Source: Streptomyces sp. BR123 (GTDB lineage Bacteria > Actinomycetota > Actinomycetes > Streptomycetales > Streptomycetaceae). From it: a stretch of 45,919 nt of DNA. Under the pieces are notes generated by a model, which was given only the letters and a program-made list of their open reading frames with translations, had not been told where the DNA came from and did no database searches. A program made the translations under genes and the position numbers. Of this stretch, positions 34,583-43,842 are shown piece after piece (position 1 is the stretch's first letter; each line of letters starts with the position of its first letter). The DNA lies in NCBI RefSeq assembly GCF_013401435.1, contig NZ_JACBGN010000027.1, positions 1-45,919 of the forward strand, in the 5' to 3' direction.

Positions 34583-35044
34583 TCAGGACTGTTGCCGGGA
34601 GGTCGTGCCGTGCCACCGCCAGGTGACGATGGCGGCGGCCAGGCCGGCCGACAGCGGCAGGTCGATCTGCAGCCGCTCCAGCCATCCGGCATCGGGCACC
34701 GGTGTGTGCGACGGCAGCCAGTCGGTTCCGAACCATCCGGCCAGGCCGGCGATGCCGGCCGCTGTAAGGGCAAGTCCGAGGGTGAGTACCGGTCGCGGCG
34801 CCGAGGCTGTCCAGCGTCGGGGGCGGCCACGGCGGTGCAGCCATGCGCCGACGATGCAGGCCACCAAGGCCGATGTGGCCCCGATGGAGGTGAAGGCGGC
34901 CCTGGTCAGTTCGGGCTGGCCGCTGAGGAATCCGCCGAGCCCGGCGGTGAGCGCGGGGGCCAGGTAGGCGGTCGCGACTTCCTTCCACGGGGTGAACGGA
35001 CGCGTGGCGATACCGCGCTGGGCGGTTCTGGGAGAGGGACTCAT
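34583..35044 (-). CDS. Small integral membrane protein
   Basis: 153 residues from the ATG at 35044, with GGAGGAG five bases upstream. Four hydrophobic helices can be drawn: YLAPALTAGLGGFLSG, TSIGATSALVACIVGAWLH, VLTLGLALTAAGIAGLAGWF and LPLSAGLAAAIVTW. The topology recalls DUF4345 or other small four-helix proteins, but no motif settles it. It is first in the operon with the NmrA-like gene and has two MarR-type operators directly upstream. Confidence 0.72.
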   Translation of the reverse strand: MSPSPRTAQRGIATRPFTPWKEVATAYLAPALTAGLGGFLSGQPELTRAAFTSIGATSALVACIVGAWLHRRGRPRRWTASAPRPVLTLGLALTAAGIAGLAGWFGTDWLPSHTPVPDAGWLERLQIDLPLSAGLAAAIVTWRWHGTTSRQQS

Positions 35045-35062
35045 GCGACTCCTCCGAAATGA

Positions 35063-35094
35063 TTAGCTGGCTAACTAGTTGATTAGGCGGCTAA
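35063..35094 (-). promoter_or_regulatory. Two MarR-type operators, 20 bases apart
   Basis: TTAGCTGGCTAA (35063-35074) and TTAGGCGGCTAA (35083-35094) lie exactly 20 bases apart, two turns of the helix, just upstream of the membrane-protein start. Both keep TTAG-N4-CTAA followed by CTA. A similar TATGGCGGCTAA lies upstream of the marR gene. Two dimers could bind side by side on one face. Confidence 0.65.
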
Positions 35095-35163
35095 CTACTA
35101 GGGCGCGGGAAAGGGTGCCGCGCGGTCGAAACAGCCGCCCCCCGCACGGAAGTGATGCCGCAG

Positions 35164-35685
35164 CTATTCGGCAGTCAATGCGCCGATCCGCTGAGTGATC
35201 CGCTCCAGGAGGTCCAGGAACAGCCCGCGTTCGTCGGCGGCCAGTCCACCGACCAGCGCCTCAAGCCGTGCGAAGTGGTCCGCGGCCATATCGCGCAACC
35301 GCCGGCTGCCACGCGCCGTGAGTACGACCACTGCGCCCCGCCCGTCCTCCGTTGAGGCGCGGCGAGCCACCAGACCCTCTCGCTCCAGGCCAACGACCAG
35401 GCCGGTCACTGTGGCGCGCGAGACGCCGAGACTCTTTGCGAGCTGCGACGGCGACTTCTCCCCGCCACTGTCCTCGAGATCCACCAGGAGGCGGTAGCGC
35501 CCGGTCGACAGCCCGGAACGCGCAAAGTGCACTTCGGACGCCCGGTCCAGGCGCGCCCCGGCAGCCATCAGGCGCACCGCGACAAGCACCGCCTGCGGGT
35601 CGGCCTCAAGCCCGTACCGTGCGATCTGCTTCCGCGCCTGTTCGAGCGTGGGTGCAGCGCCGGGGTTCGCATCCTCGTCACTCAT
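35164..35685 (-). CDS. MarR-family transcriptional regulator
   Basis: 173 residues from the ATG at 35685. The winged HTH is clear: PSQLAKSLGVSRATVTGLVV, GLEREGLVARRASTEDGRGA and VVVLTARGSRRLRDMAADHF. N- and C-terminal helices form the dimer domain. It is transcribed in the same direction as the membrane-protein/NmrA operon and lies upstream of it, with its own candidate operator. It probably represses itself and the operon, and is released by a small phenolic or oxidant. The ligand is unknown. Confidence 0.9.
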   Translation of the reverse strand: MSDEDANPGAAPTLEQARKQIARYGLEADPQAVLVAVRLMAAGARLDRASEVHFARSGLSTGRYRLLVDLEDSGGEKSPSQLAKSLGVSRATVTGLVVGLEREGLVARRASTEDGRGAVVVLTARGSRRLRDMAADHFARLEALVGGLAADERGLFLDLLERITQRIGALTAE

Positions 35686-35694
35686 GAGACGTAA

Positions 35695-35706
35695 TATGGC
35701 GGCTAA
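35695..35706 (-). promoter_or_regulatory. Third MarR-type operator, at the marR promoter
   Basis: TATGGCGGCTAA, followed by CTA, shares nine of twelve or more positions with the two sites at 35063-35094 and sits ten bases upstream of the marR ATG. This fits autorepression. Confidence 0.5.
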
Positions 35707-36109
35707 CTATCTGCCGGTCAAGTCGCCGAGAGCCTCACAGCCGCAGACTCCGGATGGCTCCGCCCCCGACTACAGCCCGCCGCGCCCGGGGGCCTCACCG
35801 CAGACCTGGTCATCGGTGCCCTGAACGAGCGTGACGTGCCCGGTCGTCTGCGGTACCCGGCCGACATTTGCGCGGGGCTGTCTTTCGGCACCCGTATCGG
35901 AGGCAAGACTCCACGGTTCGGATGACGCCGCCCCGGATGACGTGGGTGACGGGTGCGTGAGGGGCTCCCGTATGCCGGGCGCGTCCGCGAGGCACAGATG
36001 CGCTGCGCATCTGTGCCTCCTTTGACGTGTGCTGATTCGCACGGGTGGGGGTGCGGCGGCTTCGGTGACGGTGCACCGACTGCGCGGATCGTTCAGGGGC
36101 GTCGTCCGG
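35707..36109. other. Intergenic stretch without a gene
   Basis: No frame here shows consistent coding bias. The only clear structure is the hairpin at 35989-36019. Confidence 0.5.
35989..36019 (-). terminator. 14-bp hairpin downstream of the permease gene
   Basis: GAGGCACAGATGCG (35989-36002), loop CTG, and its exact complement (36006-36019). It lies 90 bases after the leftward permease stop and probably ends that operon. Confidence 0.65.
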
Positions 36110-37549
36110 TCAGCGGCTGCTCTTGGCGGCGGCGCGTGCGAGGCGGCCGCGGATCGCGTACCAGCCGGCCACCAGCGTTCCGGCGATCAGCGGCACGCAC
36201 AGCACGGTCGTGCGTCCCGCCCCGCCGTCGGCGTACATGAGGACCAGGACGGAGGCGAGGAAGACCAGGGTGATGACCTGGGTCCAGGGGGAGCCGGGGA
36301 GGCGGTAGGCGGGGCGGGCGAGTTCGCCGTCGCGGGTCTTCCGCCAGAAGAGCAGGTGGCAGACCATGATCATGCCCCAGGTGGAGAGGATGCCGAGGGC
36401 CGCGAGGTTGAGGACGATCTCGAATGCGTCGTCGGGTACCACGAAGTTGAGGCCGACGCCGAGGACGCACACGCCGCTGGTGAGCAGGATGCCGCCGTAG
36501 GGCACCTGGGTGCGGCTCATCCGGGCGGTGAAGCGGGGGGCGGACCCGTTGACGGCCATCGAGCGCAGGATGCGGCCGGTGGAGTAGAGGCCGGAGTTGA
36601 GTGAGGACATGGCCGCGGTGAGGACGACCAGGTTCATCACGCCGCCGGCAGCGGGCACGCCGATGTGGGAGAGCACGGTCACGAACGGGCTCTGGTCGGC
36701 GCTGTAGCCGTTCCACGGCATCAGCATCGACAGGAGGACGACCGAACCGACGTAGAAGAGGCCCACGCGCCACATGATCGAGTTGATCGCCTTGGGCATG
36801 ATCTTCTCGGGGTTCTCGGTCTCGCCGGCCGTGACGCCGACCAGTTCGACGGAGGCATAGGCGAAGACGACGCCCTGGACGATCAGCAGCATGGGCAGCA
36901 GCCCGTTGGGGAAGATCCCGCCGTTGTCGGTGATCAGGGAGGGGCCGGGTACGACGCCGTCGACGGGGTGGCGGGTGACCAGGAGGAAAATCCCGAGGAC
37001 CATGAAGACCACCAGGGCGCCGACCTTGACGATGGCGAACCAGAACTCCAGTTCTCCGAAGATCCGCACGGAGATGAGGTTCACGGCGAGGACCACGGTC
37101 AGGGCTATGAGGGCGATCACCCACTGCGGGACGTCGGAGAACAGGCCCCAGTAGTGGGTGTACACGGCCACGGCTGTGATGTCGGCGATGCCGGTGGTGG
37201 CCCAGTTGAGGAAGTACATCCAGCCTGCGGTGTAGGCGCCCTTCTCGCCCAGGAACTCGCGGGCGTAGGACACGAAGGCGCCTGAGGACGGCCGGTACAG
37301 GACGAGCTCGCCGAGCGCCCGCACGACGAGGAACGCGAAGATGCCGCAGACGGCGTAGGCGATGAACAGTGAGGGCCCGGCTTCGGCAAGCCGGCCCCCC
37401 GCGCCCAGGAAGAGCCCGGTGCCGATGGCACCGCCGATGGCGATCATGTTGACGTGCCGGGGCTGCAACGACTTGCTGTAGCCGTCGTCCCCGGCGTCGA
37501 CGTGACGGGTGGACGGGTGCTTCTCGTCTTTGAGGAACTGCTCGCTCAC
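36110..37549 (-). CDS. Amino-acid permease, APC superfamily
   Basis: 479 residues from the GTG at 37549, which overlaps the regulator stop by four bases (GTGA). The signature [20 protein letters not shown] opens the first helix, and [15 protein letters not shown] follows, as in the AnsP/GABA-type amino-acid transporter family. About twelve membrane helices can be counted, including [20 protein letters not shown] and [20 protein letters not shown]. It should import an amino acid by proton symport; asparagine or aromatic substrates are the best guesses. The coupled FadR-type gene presumably senses the substrate or a product. Confidence 0.9.
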   Translation of the reverse strand: MSEQFLKDEKHPSTRHVDAGDDGYSKSLQPRHVNMIAIGGAIGTGLFLGAGGRLAEAGPSLFIAYAVCGIFAFLVVRALGELVLYRPSSGAFVSYAREFLGEKGAYTAGWMYFLNWATTGIADITAVAVYTHYWGLFSDVPQWVIALIALTVVLAVNLISVRIFGELEFWFAIVKVGALVVFMVLGIFLLVTRHPVDGVVPGPSLITDNGGIFPNGLLPMLLIVQGVVFAYASVELVGVTAGETENPEKIMPKAINSIMWRVGLFYVGSVVLLSMLMPWNGYSADQSPFVTVLSHIGVPAAGGVMNLVVLTAAMSSLNSGLYSTGRILRSMAVNGSAPRFTARMSRTQVPYGGILLTSGVCVLGVGLNFVVPDDAFEIVLNLAALGILSTWGMIMVCHLLFWRKTRDGELARPAYRLPGSPWTQVITLVFLASVLVLMYADGGAGRTTVLCVPLIAGTLVAGWYAIRGRLARAAAKSSR

Positions 37550-38244
37550 GCCTCGGGTCCGCCTTCCGTGGGGATGTTCGTGCGCTTGGGGTGCACGATG
37601 TCGGTCAGGGTCGTCTCGACCCTGTGGAGGTGGTGGGACATGGCCTCGACCGCGTCCGGTTCGCAGCCGTCGATCAGCGCCTCGTAGATCGCCCGGTGCT
37701 CGCAGTTGGACTGCTCGCGGCGGCCGCCCAGCTCGTTGAGAAAGGTCGACTGGCGCGCCAAGGCGTCGCGGATCTCCTCGATGACCCGGCGGAAGACCGG
37801 GTTGCGGGAGGCCTCGGCAACCGCCAGGTGGAAGACGGTGTCGAGGGCCACCCATGCCGTGGTGTCGGTCTCCTGCTCCATCCGGTCGAGCAGATGGGCC
37901 AGGTGGTCCAGGTCTTCCGGGGTGCGGCGCAGCGCGGCGTACCCGGCGACCGGGATCTCGACGTGTCGGCGCACCTCGAGCAGGTCGCTCGCGGCGTAGT
38001 CGCCGAAGGTCGGGTCCTCGACCGTGTTCGCTACGACGAAGGTTCCCTTGCCCGTCTTCGACACGGTCAGGCCCATGGCCTGCAAGGCCCGGAGCGCCTC
38101 GCGCAGAACGGGCCGGCTGACCTCGAGAGTGCGGCACAGCTCGGCTTCAGAGGGGAGCTTGTCCCCGACTGCGTACTCGCCGCGCTCGATGGCGGTGCGC
38201 AGGTGGCCGAACACCGCTTCCATCGCGCTCACGCGCCGCGACAT
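37546..38244 (-). CDS. GntR-family regulator, FadR subgroup
   Basis: 232 residues from the ATG at 38244; an upstream in-frame start at 38313 would run through the operator. The winged HTH reads [40 protein letters not shown]. The C-terminal FCD domain has the metal-binding pattern [15 protein letters not shown] and [13 protein letters not shown], with the histidines of the FadR fold. The stop overlaps the permease start. Immediately upstream is a 23-base palindrome. It probably represses the regulator-permease operon until its carboxylate ligand appears. Confidence 0.88.
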   Translation of the reverse strand: MSRRVSAMEAVFGHLRTAIERGEYAVGDKLPSEAELCRTLEVSRPVLREALRALQAMGLTVSKTGKGTFVVANTVEDPTFGDYAASDLLEVRRHVEIPVAGYAALRRTPEDLDHLAHLLDRMEQETDTTAWVALDTVFHLAVAEASRNPVFRRVIEEIRDALARQSTFLNELGGRREQSNCEHRAIYEALIDGCEPDAVEAMSHHLHRVETTLTDIVHPKRTNIPTEGGPEA

Positions 38245-38250
38245 CCCCCC

Positions 38251-38273
38251 ACCTGTCTGACTGTCTGACAGGT
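38251..38273 (-). promoter_or_regulatory. FadR-type operator
   Basis: The 23 bases have perfect outer arms ACCTGTC and GACAGGT, and the core holds a tandem TGTCTGAC repeat. Only three A/T positions break full symmetry. It starts seven bases upstream of the FadR-type ATG and matches the GTnnnAC type of GntR-family site. Confidence 0.7.
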
Positions 38274-38309
38274 TCACGCCCTGATCTTGGGGGCAGCCGA
38301 GCAGGGCTG

Positions 38310-39599
38310 TCAAGAGTCGCCGGGCACCCGGCGAGATCGGGCTTCTGCGGCCTGGGTGGCCTGCTCGTCGCCCAGGCGGGCCCGCCAGTCGCCGACGAGG
38401 TCCGGGGACGTGGAGGCCAGGCGTGCGATCTCCTCATCGCTGCGCCCGTCGGCCCACGCCAGGATCCGCGTCACGGTGCGGTTCCGTGCGGCGCGGAACT
38501 CCCTGAGCACGTTCTCCAGGCGTTCGACCTCCTCGCCTTCGCGGACGAGCTGCCGATCGACGGCCTCCCTTTCCTCGGCGCGCAGGTTCCGCAGGTGGGT
38601 GGGCAGTCCCATCAGAGCCAGCCCCTCCTTCTGCGCGGCGCTCTGGAAGCCCTCGGCCAGCAGCGAAAGGACGCAGTCCGGCACGTCGGCGAGGGTGGCT
38701 CCGAGGGGTTTGGCCGCCGCCCAGGTATTCCTGCCGGCCTCTGTCGCCTCCAGCCAGGTGCGGGCATCCGTCGGCGTACGGCCACCGCAGGCCCGTGCGC
38801 GGTGGGCATACAGGGCGGCACGGTGGCCGTAGAAGGTGAAACCGTGCTCGATCTGCCGGTCGACAGCAAGGCAGACGCGTCCCGGGACGCCGCCGTAGCC
38901 CGAGTCGCGCCGGTAGTCTGCATCGGCGTCGAGCTCCGCGTCGGTGGCCCCCGCCCAGGCGGGGTCGCACAGGTCGGCGTTGCTTTCGAGGAAGGCGCCG
39001 ACTTCGACTCGCCATGCGGGTACGGGGGTCATACGGAGCCTGGGCCAGTCGACCGCTCCGGAAGCCTGGAAGGTGTGGGTGGCGACCCGCTCGATGTCCT
39101 CCCAGGCGGTGGCCGCTTCGGCGGACCACTCCGGCTCGCCGTCCGGCCCCGTCCGGTGTATCGAGTCGACGAGCCGCTGAACGGCCGGTAGGACGCGCAG
39201 CGCGAGCGCATGCAACTCCGGGGCGGTGAAGAAGCGCCAGGAGCAGCCGTGTTGCTCGTCGTGCGTCATGTGGCTCAGCAGTTGCACCAGGACCCCGGGG
39301 GCCGGCAACATGCCGTCGCCCAGCGCCTTGCGCGGGACGCCGGGAAGCTGGCCTTCCACGTGTTCGCGCGGAGCCCGCCAGTCGACGTCCCCGAACCAGA
39401 CCGCGCCGGTCCACGCGTCGACGGCGAGCCATTGCTGGTATCCCACCCCCGAGCCGTACCGCTGTTCCTGCTGCTCGGCGCCCTTGTCGTGCCAGACGTA
39501 CTCGGCGGGGGGCGGATTCAGTTCGGCGGCCAAGAAGCCGTCCTCGGGGCGGTAGCCGGTGAGGATGAAGGCCGTTCTTGGGGCTTCGGCAGCGCTCAT
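38310..39599 (-). CDS. Hypothetical protein of 429 residues
   Basis: The ATG at 39599 is preceded by GAGAGGAAA. A possible promoter (TTGAAC, 19 bases, TACGGT) lies at about 39632-39662. The N-terminal 130 residues are mixed alpha/beta (AFILTGYRPEDGFLAAELNP, YQQWLAVDAWTGAVWFGDVD). The middle is Trp-rich. The last 80 residues are charged helices (EREAVDRQLVREGEEVERLE, NVLREFRAARNRTVTRILAW) ending in a pattern like a helix-turn-helix, RSDEEIARLASTSPDLVG. The whole reads as a folded protein, but I recognise no family. Its end comes close to the FadR-type gene but it is a separate transcript. Bases 39600-39851 hold only its promoter. Confidence 0.7.
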   Translation of the reverse strand: MSAAEAPRTAFILTGYRPEDGFLAAELNPPPAEYVWHDKGAEQQEQRYGSGVGYQQWLAVDAWTGAVWFGDVDWRAPREHVEGQLPGVPRKALGDGMLPAPGVLVQLLSHMTHDEQHGCSWRFFTAPELHALALRVLPAVQRLVDSIHRTGPDGEPEWSAEAATAWEDIERVATHTFQASGAVDWPRLRMTPVPAWRVEVGAFLESNADLCDPAWAGATDAELDADADYRRDSGYGGVPGRVCLAVDRQIEHGFTFYGHRAALYAHRARACGGRTPTDARTWLEATEAGRNTWAAAKPLGATLADVPDCVLSLLAEGFQSAAQKEGLALMGLPTHLRNLRAEEREAVDRQLVREGEEVERLENVLREFRAARNRTVTRILAWADGRSDEEIARLASTSPDLVGDWRARLGDEQATQAAEARSRRVPGDS

Positions 39600-39851
39600 G
39601 AGGGGTTTCCTCTCGGTGGAACAGCAACCTCCGCAACCGTAGTGCGCTTGTCAGCCAATAGTTCAACATTCAGCCATTCGGGCGACTCGACGACCCGGCA
39701 GGCCAGCCCACCAGCTCCGGCGGCGCAGGTAGGTCTACGCGCGTTCAGTGCGAGCGTCAGGTTGTCTTGTTTTCATATGCTCGGCATGGGTCTGTGGGCT
39801 ACCGCCGCTCGTTCTCCCGGCGCGCCCAGTGCAGCATGGCCGGGCCGGCCG

Positions 39852-40560
39852 TCAGGCGCCGCCTCCGGCCAGCCGCAGCAGCACCGCGACGGGCTGGTCG
39901 ACACCCTTGCTCATGGTCTTCATCCCGTACGGCTCCTGCTCGTCCTCGCTGAGCACCTCGCGTCCGTCGGGATCGCGGGAGATGTGCACCTCCATGTACG
40001 GGGCGGCGTCGTTGCCCTTCGGGATGGCCCACCCCATTGCGGCCCAGACCGGTGCCCCGGTGACGACTTCTTCCGCCACCACTCGAGGTGCCCCTGACCT
40101 TCCACGTCCCATGAGTGCTCGATGGATCCCGTGTAGCTGTTGGCGAGCTTGCAGCGGTCGGCGCGGATGAACGACACCGACGCGGGCAGCTCCACCCGGC
40201 CCTGCCCGGCGGCCACCGCCACCTCGATGACGGCCTCCTTGAAGAAGTCGTCGCCCGGGTCGAGCCGGGAGCCCGCGTTGGAGATCCGTCCGGCGGCGAG
40301 CAGCCGAGGGGCGGCGTTGGAGTCCTCCTGCCGGTGGGCGTCCCAGCCGTCTCCGAGCTCCTGCCGCCACCGGGTGCGCTCCGTCACCTGCGGGCGGAAG
40401 GCGGACGGCCACAGCTGCGCCGACCACACGGTGCCGACCACGAAGTCTTGGCGATCTCCGGGAACGGTGGTCGTCTGCGGCAGGGCTTCGATGACCTGGC
40501 GGCAGTGAGGAGCGCCAGCCCATGGTTCCTGACCCAGTAAGCGCCGTCCACGGTCCGGGC
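39852..40560 (-). pseudogene. Unrecognised protein, 5'-truncated and frameshifted
   Basis: One reverse frame reads CRQVIEALPQTTTVPGDRQD, VVGTVWSAQLWPSAFRPQVT and FFKEAVIEVAVAAGQGRVEL, down to SIEHSWDVEGQG. Near 40090 it shifts to PRVVAEEVVTGAPVWAAMGW and VHISRDPDGREVLSEDEQEP, ending at 39852. There is no in-frame ATG before a stop near 40568, so the true 5' end is missing or begins at the GTG at 40441. Strand-rich sequence suggests a folded enzyme-like or carbohydrate-binding protein, but no family is evident. Confidence 0.5.
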
Positions 40561-40685
40561 GTGGGTGTCAGCGGCGGCGGACCCAAGTCGCGGGTGACGA
40601 GGGAGCGAGCGGGCCGCTTTTCGGCCACCGGTACCATGTGGCCGGAATACCCGCCCCCGCCCATCGAAAGGGCTGCAGCACTTCC

Positions 40686-41723
40686 ATGCCCGCCCCCTGC
40701 ACCCCCGCGGCGCCGCCGGAATCCGCCCCGCCGAACCCCTGGTGGCGCACGAACCGCGCCAGGGCCGGAGCCGTTGCTGCGGTGCCGTTGCTCGGTGCCC
40801 TGGACGAGCGGCTGGGCGCCGTGGCCCTCGCCGCCGCGCTCGTGGTGCTGTGGCGGGGCAACCCTTGGCCGAAGGCCGGCAAGATCGCGGCCACGGTCGC
40901 CGCGATGGCGCTGCTGGGAGCGGTGGTCCCGGACCAGCCCCGGCCGGCAATCGCGGCGCACCCGTCGGCGAAGGACGCGAAACCGGCCAGGACATCCCCC
41001 GCGTTCCGCCCGACCCCGCCTGCCGCGCCGACCCGGCCCGCGGAGCGGGTACGCGACTTCCTGGGCGAGCGGCTCGACACGGCGTTCGGACGTTCCCGCA
41101 AGTCCGGATACTCCGTCACCTACCACGACGCGTCCAGTCAGGGACGGGCGGTGACGGCCCGGTCCCTGTGGACGGTGTGCTTCCAACAGCCGGAGCCCGG
41201 AAGCGTCGTCGTGGAGAAGACGGTCGAGTTCGGCGTCGTCCAAGCCGGCGAGCCTTGCCCTGATCGGGACGGCCACGCTGTGCCCTGGCCGAAGATGCCT
41301 GATGTGTCGTGGAAGACCTGGCCCACCGCCCGCGCGGAGGTTGCCGCCGTGGGCGTGCCCGAGCGCCGCATCCGCGCCGAGGCGGCGTACCGCAACGACA
41401 CCCTGCCCGCCGAAGGCGAGTACGACGACTGGCGCGTCTGCCGCCAGGACCCCGCGAAGGACGCGGAGTTGCGCAACGACGCCTGGGTGAAGCTGTCCCT
41501 GTCATCGCCCGAGAACGGCTGTCCGGACCCCGACCGCGGCACGGCCGTGTACCTCCCGGACCGGGACGGCGACGGTGACCCGGACTACCGCGACCCCCAC
41601 CCAAACGACCGGAACCGCGACACGGTCTTCCCGAACGGCCGTCCCCGCGACACCGGCGGTTCGTCGGACGGCGACTCGGACCGCCATGGCTGGAGCGTCT
41701 GCCGACACACCCGTTGGTGCTGA
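40686..41723 (+). CDS. Membrane-anchored protein with an aspartate-rich tail
   Basis: 345 residues from the ATG at 40686. Two hydrophobic helices near the N-terminus (LGAVALAAALVVLWRG and KIAATVAAMALLGAVV) are followed by a Pro/Ala linker. The outer part has a domain with VCFQQPEPGSVVVEKTVEFG and VVQAGEPCP, similar to a PASTA-type or related surface module. The C-terminus carries DRDGDGDPDYRDPHPNDRNR, a calcium-binding type repeat. It is probably a surface protein; its partner is unknown. Confidence 0.68.
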   Translation: MPAPCTPAAPPESAPPNPWWRTNRARAGAVAAVPLLGALDERLGAVALAAALVVLWRGNPWPKAGKIAATVAAMALLGAVVPDQPRPAIAAHPSAKDAKPARTSPAFRPTPPAAPTRPAERVRDFLGERLDTAFGRSRKSGYSVTYHDASSQGRAVTARSLWTVCFQQPEPGSVVVEKTVEFGVVQAGEPCPDRDGHAVPWPKMPDVSWKTWPTARAEVAAVGVPERRIRAEAAYRNDTLPAEGEYDDWRVCRQDPAKDAELRNDAWVKLSLSSPENGCPDPDRGTAVYLPDRDGDGDPDYRDPHPNDRNRDTVFPNGRPRDTGGSSDGDSDRHGWSVCRHTRWC

Positions 41724-42039
41724 CCCGACACGGCACACACCACCCCGCGCCAGTGCCCCTCACCAGCGAGACGTTCACCGGGATGGGGTACTGGCGGAAT
41801 ACCGCCGGCGGGGCGGCCGACCGCCGGATCGGTCAAGAAGCGACAGCAGGGACAAGCAGCCCGTGGGGTGCTTCCTCAGTTCAGACGAAGGTGTAGGGCG
41901 GAAACGGGCCGCTGAGCCGGAAAGGAACGCGTCCCCCATCTGTTGGGCGACGCTCGACTCCGTGGTGAGTTGTAGGAGGTCCAGGGCCTGGTAGAGGGTC
42001 AGGCCCTGGCAGGGGCTTTCGGGCTGCTCCGCTGTTCGG
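41724..42039. other. Intergenic stretch, mostly relic
   Basis: No intact gene. On the minus strand a short frame, LTLYQALDLLQLTTESSVAQ, has coding character but no start or recognised family. It may be a small piece of a transposase or a passenger gene. Confidence 0.35.
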
Positions 42040-42169
42040 TCAGAACAGGTGGGCGGCGGTGAGGAGGGTGACGTGCCGGTGCCGGCCGGCGAACGAGCGC
42101 CCCTCGAAGTGGTCCAGGCCCAGGACGGTTTTCGGCTTGCGGCCCAGCTCAGCCTTCAGGCCGCCCGCA
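42040..42169 (-). pseudogene. IS701-family transposase, C-terminal scrap
   Basis: The reverse frame reads KTVLGLDHFEGRSFAGRHRH and VTLLTAAHLF before a stop at 42040-42042. LDHFEGRS with its glutamate, followed by a HHVTL-type helix, is the C-terminal signature of IS701-family enzymes. The rest of the gene is absent. It overlaps the end of the LRV reading frame. Confidence 0.6.
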
Positions 42170-43842
42170 CGCGGGTGCGGGGCTCCGCGGGCGGACCGGC
42201 CAGAAGCTGCCATCCGTGTGACGAGTGTTGATGCGGGGTGGGCGCATGCGGTCGGTTGAGGCAGCTGCGGTCACACTCTCTGCGGGTCCGTTCCAACAGG
42301 TTGACCATCCGGCGCATCACGGGCACGGGCAGCGCGGGGTTTCCGGCGGCGGCATCGGCGGTCTCCGGGTCCTGCAGCAGCCGGAGCACAACGTCCTGCG
42401 GGAGGGCGGGGTTGCGGGCAGCAAAGGCCCACACGGAGGAATCCGGGTCGGCGAGCAGGCGTACCGCGGTCGAGGGAGCGAGCCTGGGGTCCTGCGCCAC
42501 GTCCTGCCGTACCTCCTCGGCCGCGTCCCGGCTGAACTCCTCCACCAGCTCGGGCGTGGACTGCGGATCGTCCAGGGCAAGTCGGCGCAGCCTCGGGTTC
42601 AGGTCGGTGGCGAAGCGGAGAAGCCCGGCGCGAGGGAAGTCGGGATGGGTCCGCGGGCGCCCGGGAAAGCCGGGGCTGCCGTCCCACCAGTGCCAGACCT
42701 CCAGGAGCATGTCCGGCGGCGCGTCCTCGCAGGACTCGGCGAGGAAGAGCCGCCGCACAACCCGGTCCTCGTCGCGGGCCAGTCGTTCGACGACGTCCTG
42801 CGGCAGGTGCCGGGCGCGGGCGACACTGCTCCGGATATGGGGATGGCTGGAGGCGGCGAGCCGGCGCATGGCCATCGGGTCGTCGTGGAGGTCTGCGACC
42901 CAGGGCAGGACCATGGGGCGCCCGTCGCTCGGATCGAATGCGAGGGGTATCGCGGCCCGCTGCTCCTCGGTCACGTCTGCCCGTAGGGCGACGACGTGCC
43001 GGATCTGACCGTCCTCGTCCTCGGCGAGCACGACGATGGCCGCCGGGTCCAGACGGGGGTTCTCGGCCAGCCTCTCCCGAACGGCAGGATCCTGGTGCAC
43101 CGCCAGCCGCACGGCCAGTGGGGGCACCAGGCGACAGGTGCCCAGAGCCCCACCGGCCGTGCCGCCGAGTCGCTCGAAACCGGCTCCGTCCAGGGGGTGG
43201 TCCTGGTGGTACCGGAGCCGTGCGGCGGTACGCACGTACTCGTCGGGGTCCGTGAGAAGCCGTTCCCGCAGGAGCGGAGACAGATGAGGCCAGGCTGGGT
43301 CGCAGGCCGCGCCCCGGACGGCGGGAACCGGGTCCGAGGCCAGAGAACGGAGCAGAGGGACGGGAAGTCCACGCAGTCCGGCGACCCCGGCCCGAACCAA
43401 CGGGGACGCGTCGGCGGCGAGCATCTCGCAATGTGCGGCGGACAGCCTTGCGCCCGCCCACACGGCCCTCTCGACGAACAGAGCCCGCCGCGCACCGCTC
43501 GTCTCCGCAAGGAGGAGTCGGTTCCAGCGATCCGTGGTCAACTCGTGCCGCGCCTCGACGAGTCGGCTGCGTACCTTCCCGTCCGGGTGGGCGACCGCTG
43601 CATCGAGGACGGCGTGGCCGCGGGCGGAGAACTGCCAGGCGACCGCGGCGGCGGACGAGACCTCGATGACGGAGTCGAGGCCGAAGCCGATCAGTGCGGT
43701 GGAGGAGGCGAGGGTGCCGGCGGTGAGAGCGACGACCGCCTCGATGACGTTGCACGCGGTGGTCGCGGCGACCAGCAGCCGTATTCGGCGGGCGAGGACG
43801 TCACGGGGGGCCGGGCTGCGGCCCGAGGGATATCGCGGTCAT
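42156..43842 (-). pseudogene. CDF cation-transporter N-terminus fused in frame to an LRV-repeat protein
   Basis: From the ATG at 43842 the first residues are MTAISLGPQPGP. A C6 run at 43807-43812 shifts the frame, and one C fewer would give RDVLARRIRLLVAATTACNV, EAVVALTAGTLASSTALIGF and GLDSVIEVSSAAAVAWQFSA. These are the first two or three helices of a cation diffusion facilitator with its metal-site aspartate. At about 43615 the same frame continues as GHAVLDAAVAHPDGKVRSRL and RLLADPDSSVWAFAARNPAL, a leucine-rich-variant repeat protein of roughly 460 residues ending at 42156. The transporter is truncated. The LRV part lacks its own start. Confidence 0.72.

Noticed and set aside
36029..37285. 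Plus-strand frames across the permease gene
   Set aside because: They are antisense to a clear APC transporter with about twelve membrane helices.
40542..41276. Extra frames on both strands over the aspartate-rich surface protein
   Set aside because: They have arginine/proline-rich shadow composition. Only the plus frame ending at 41723 shows membrane helices and a domain structure.
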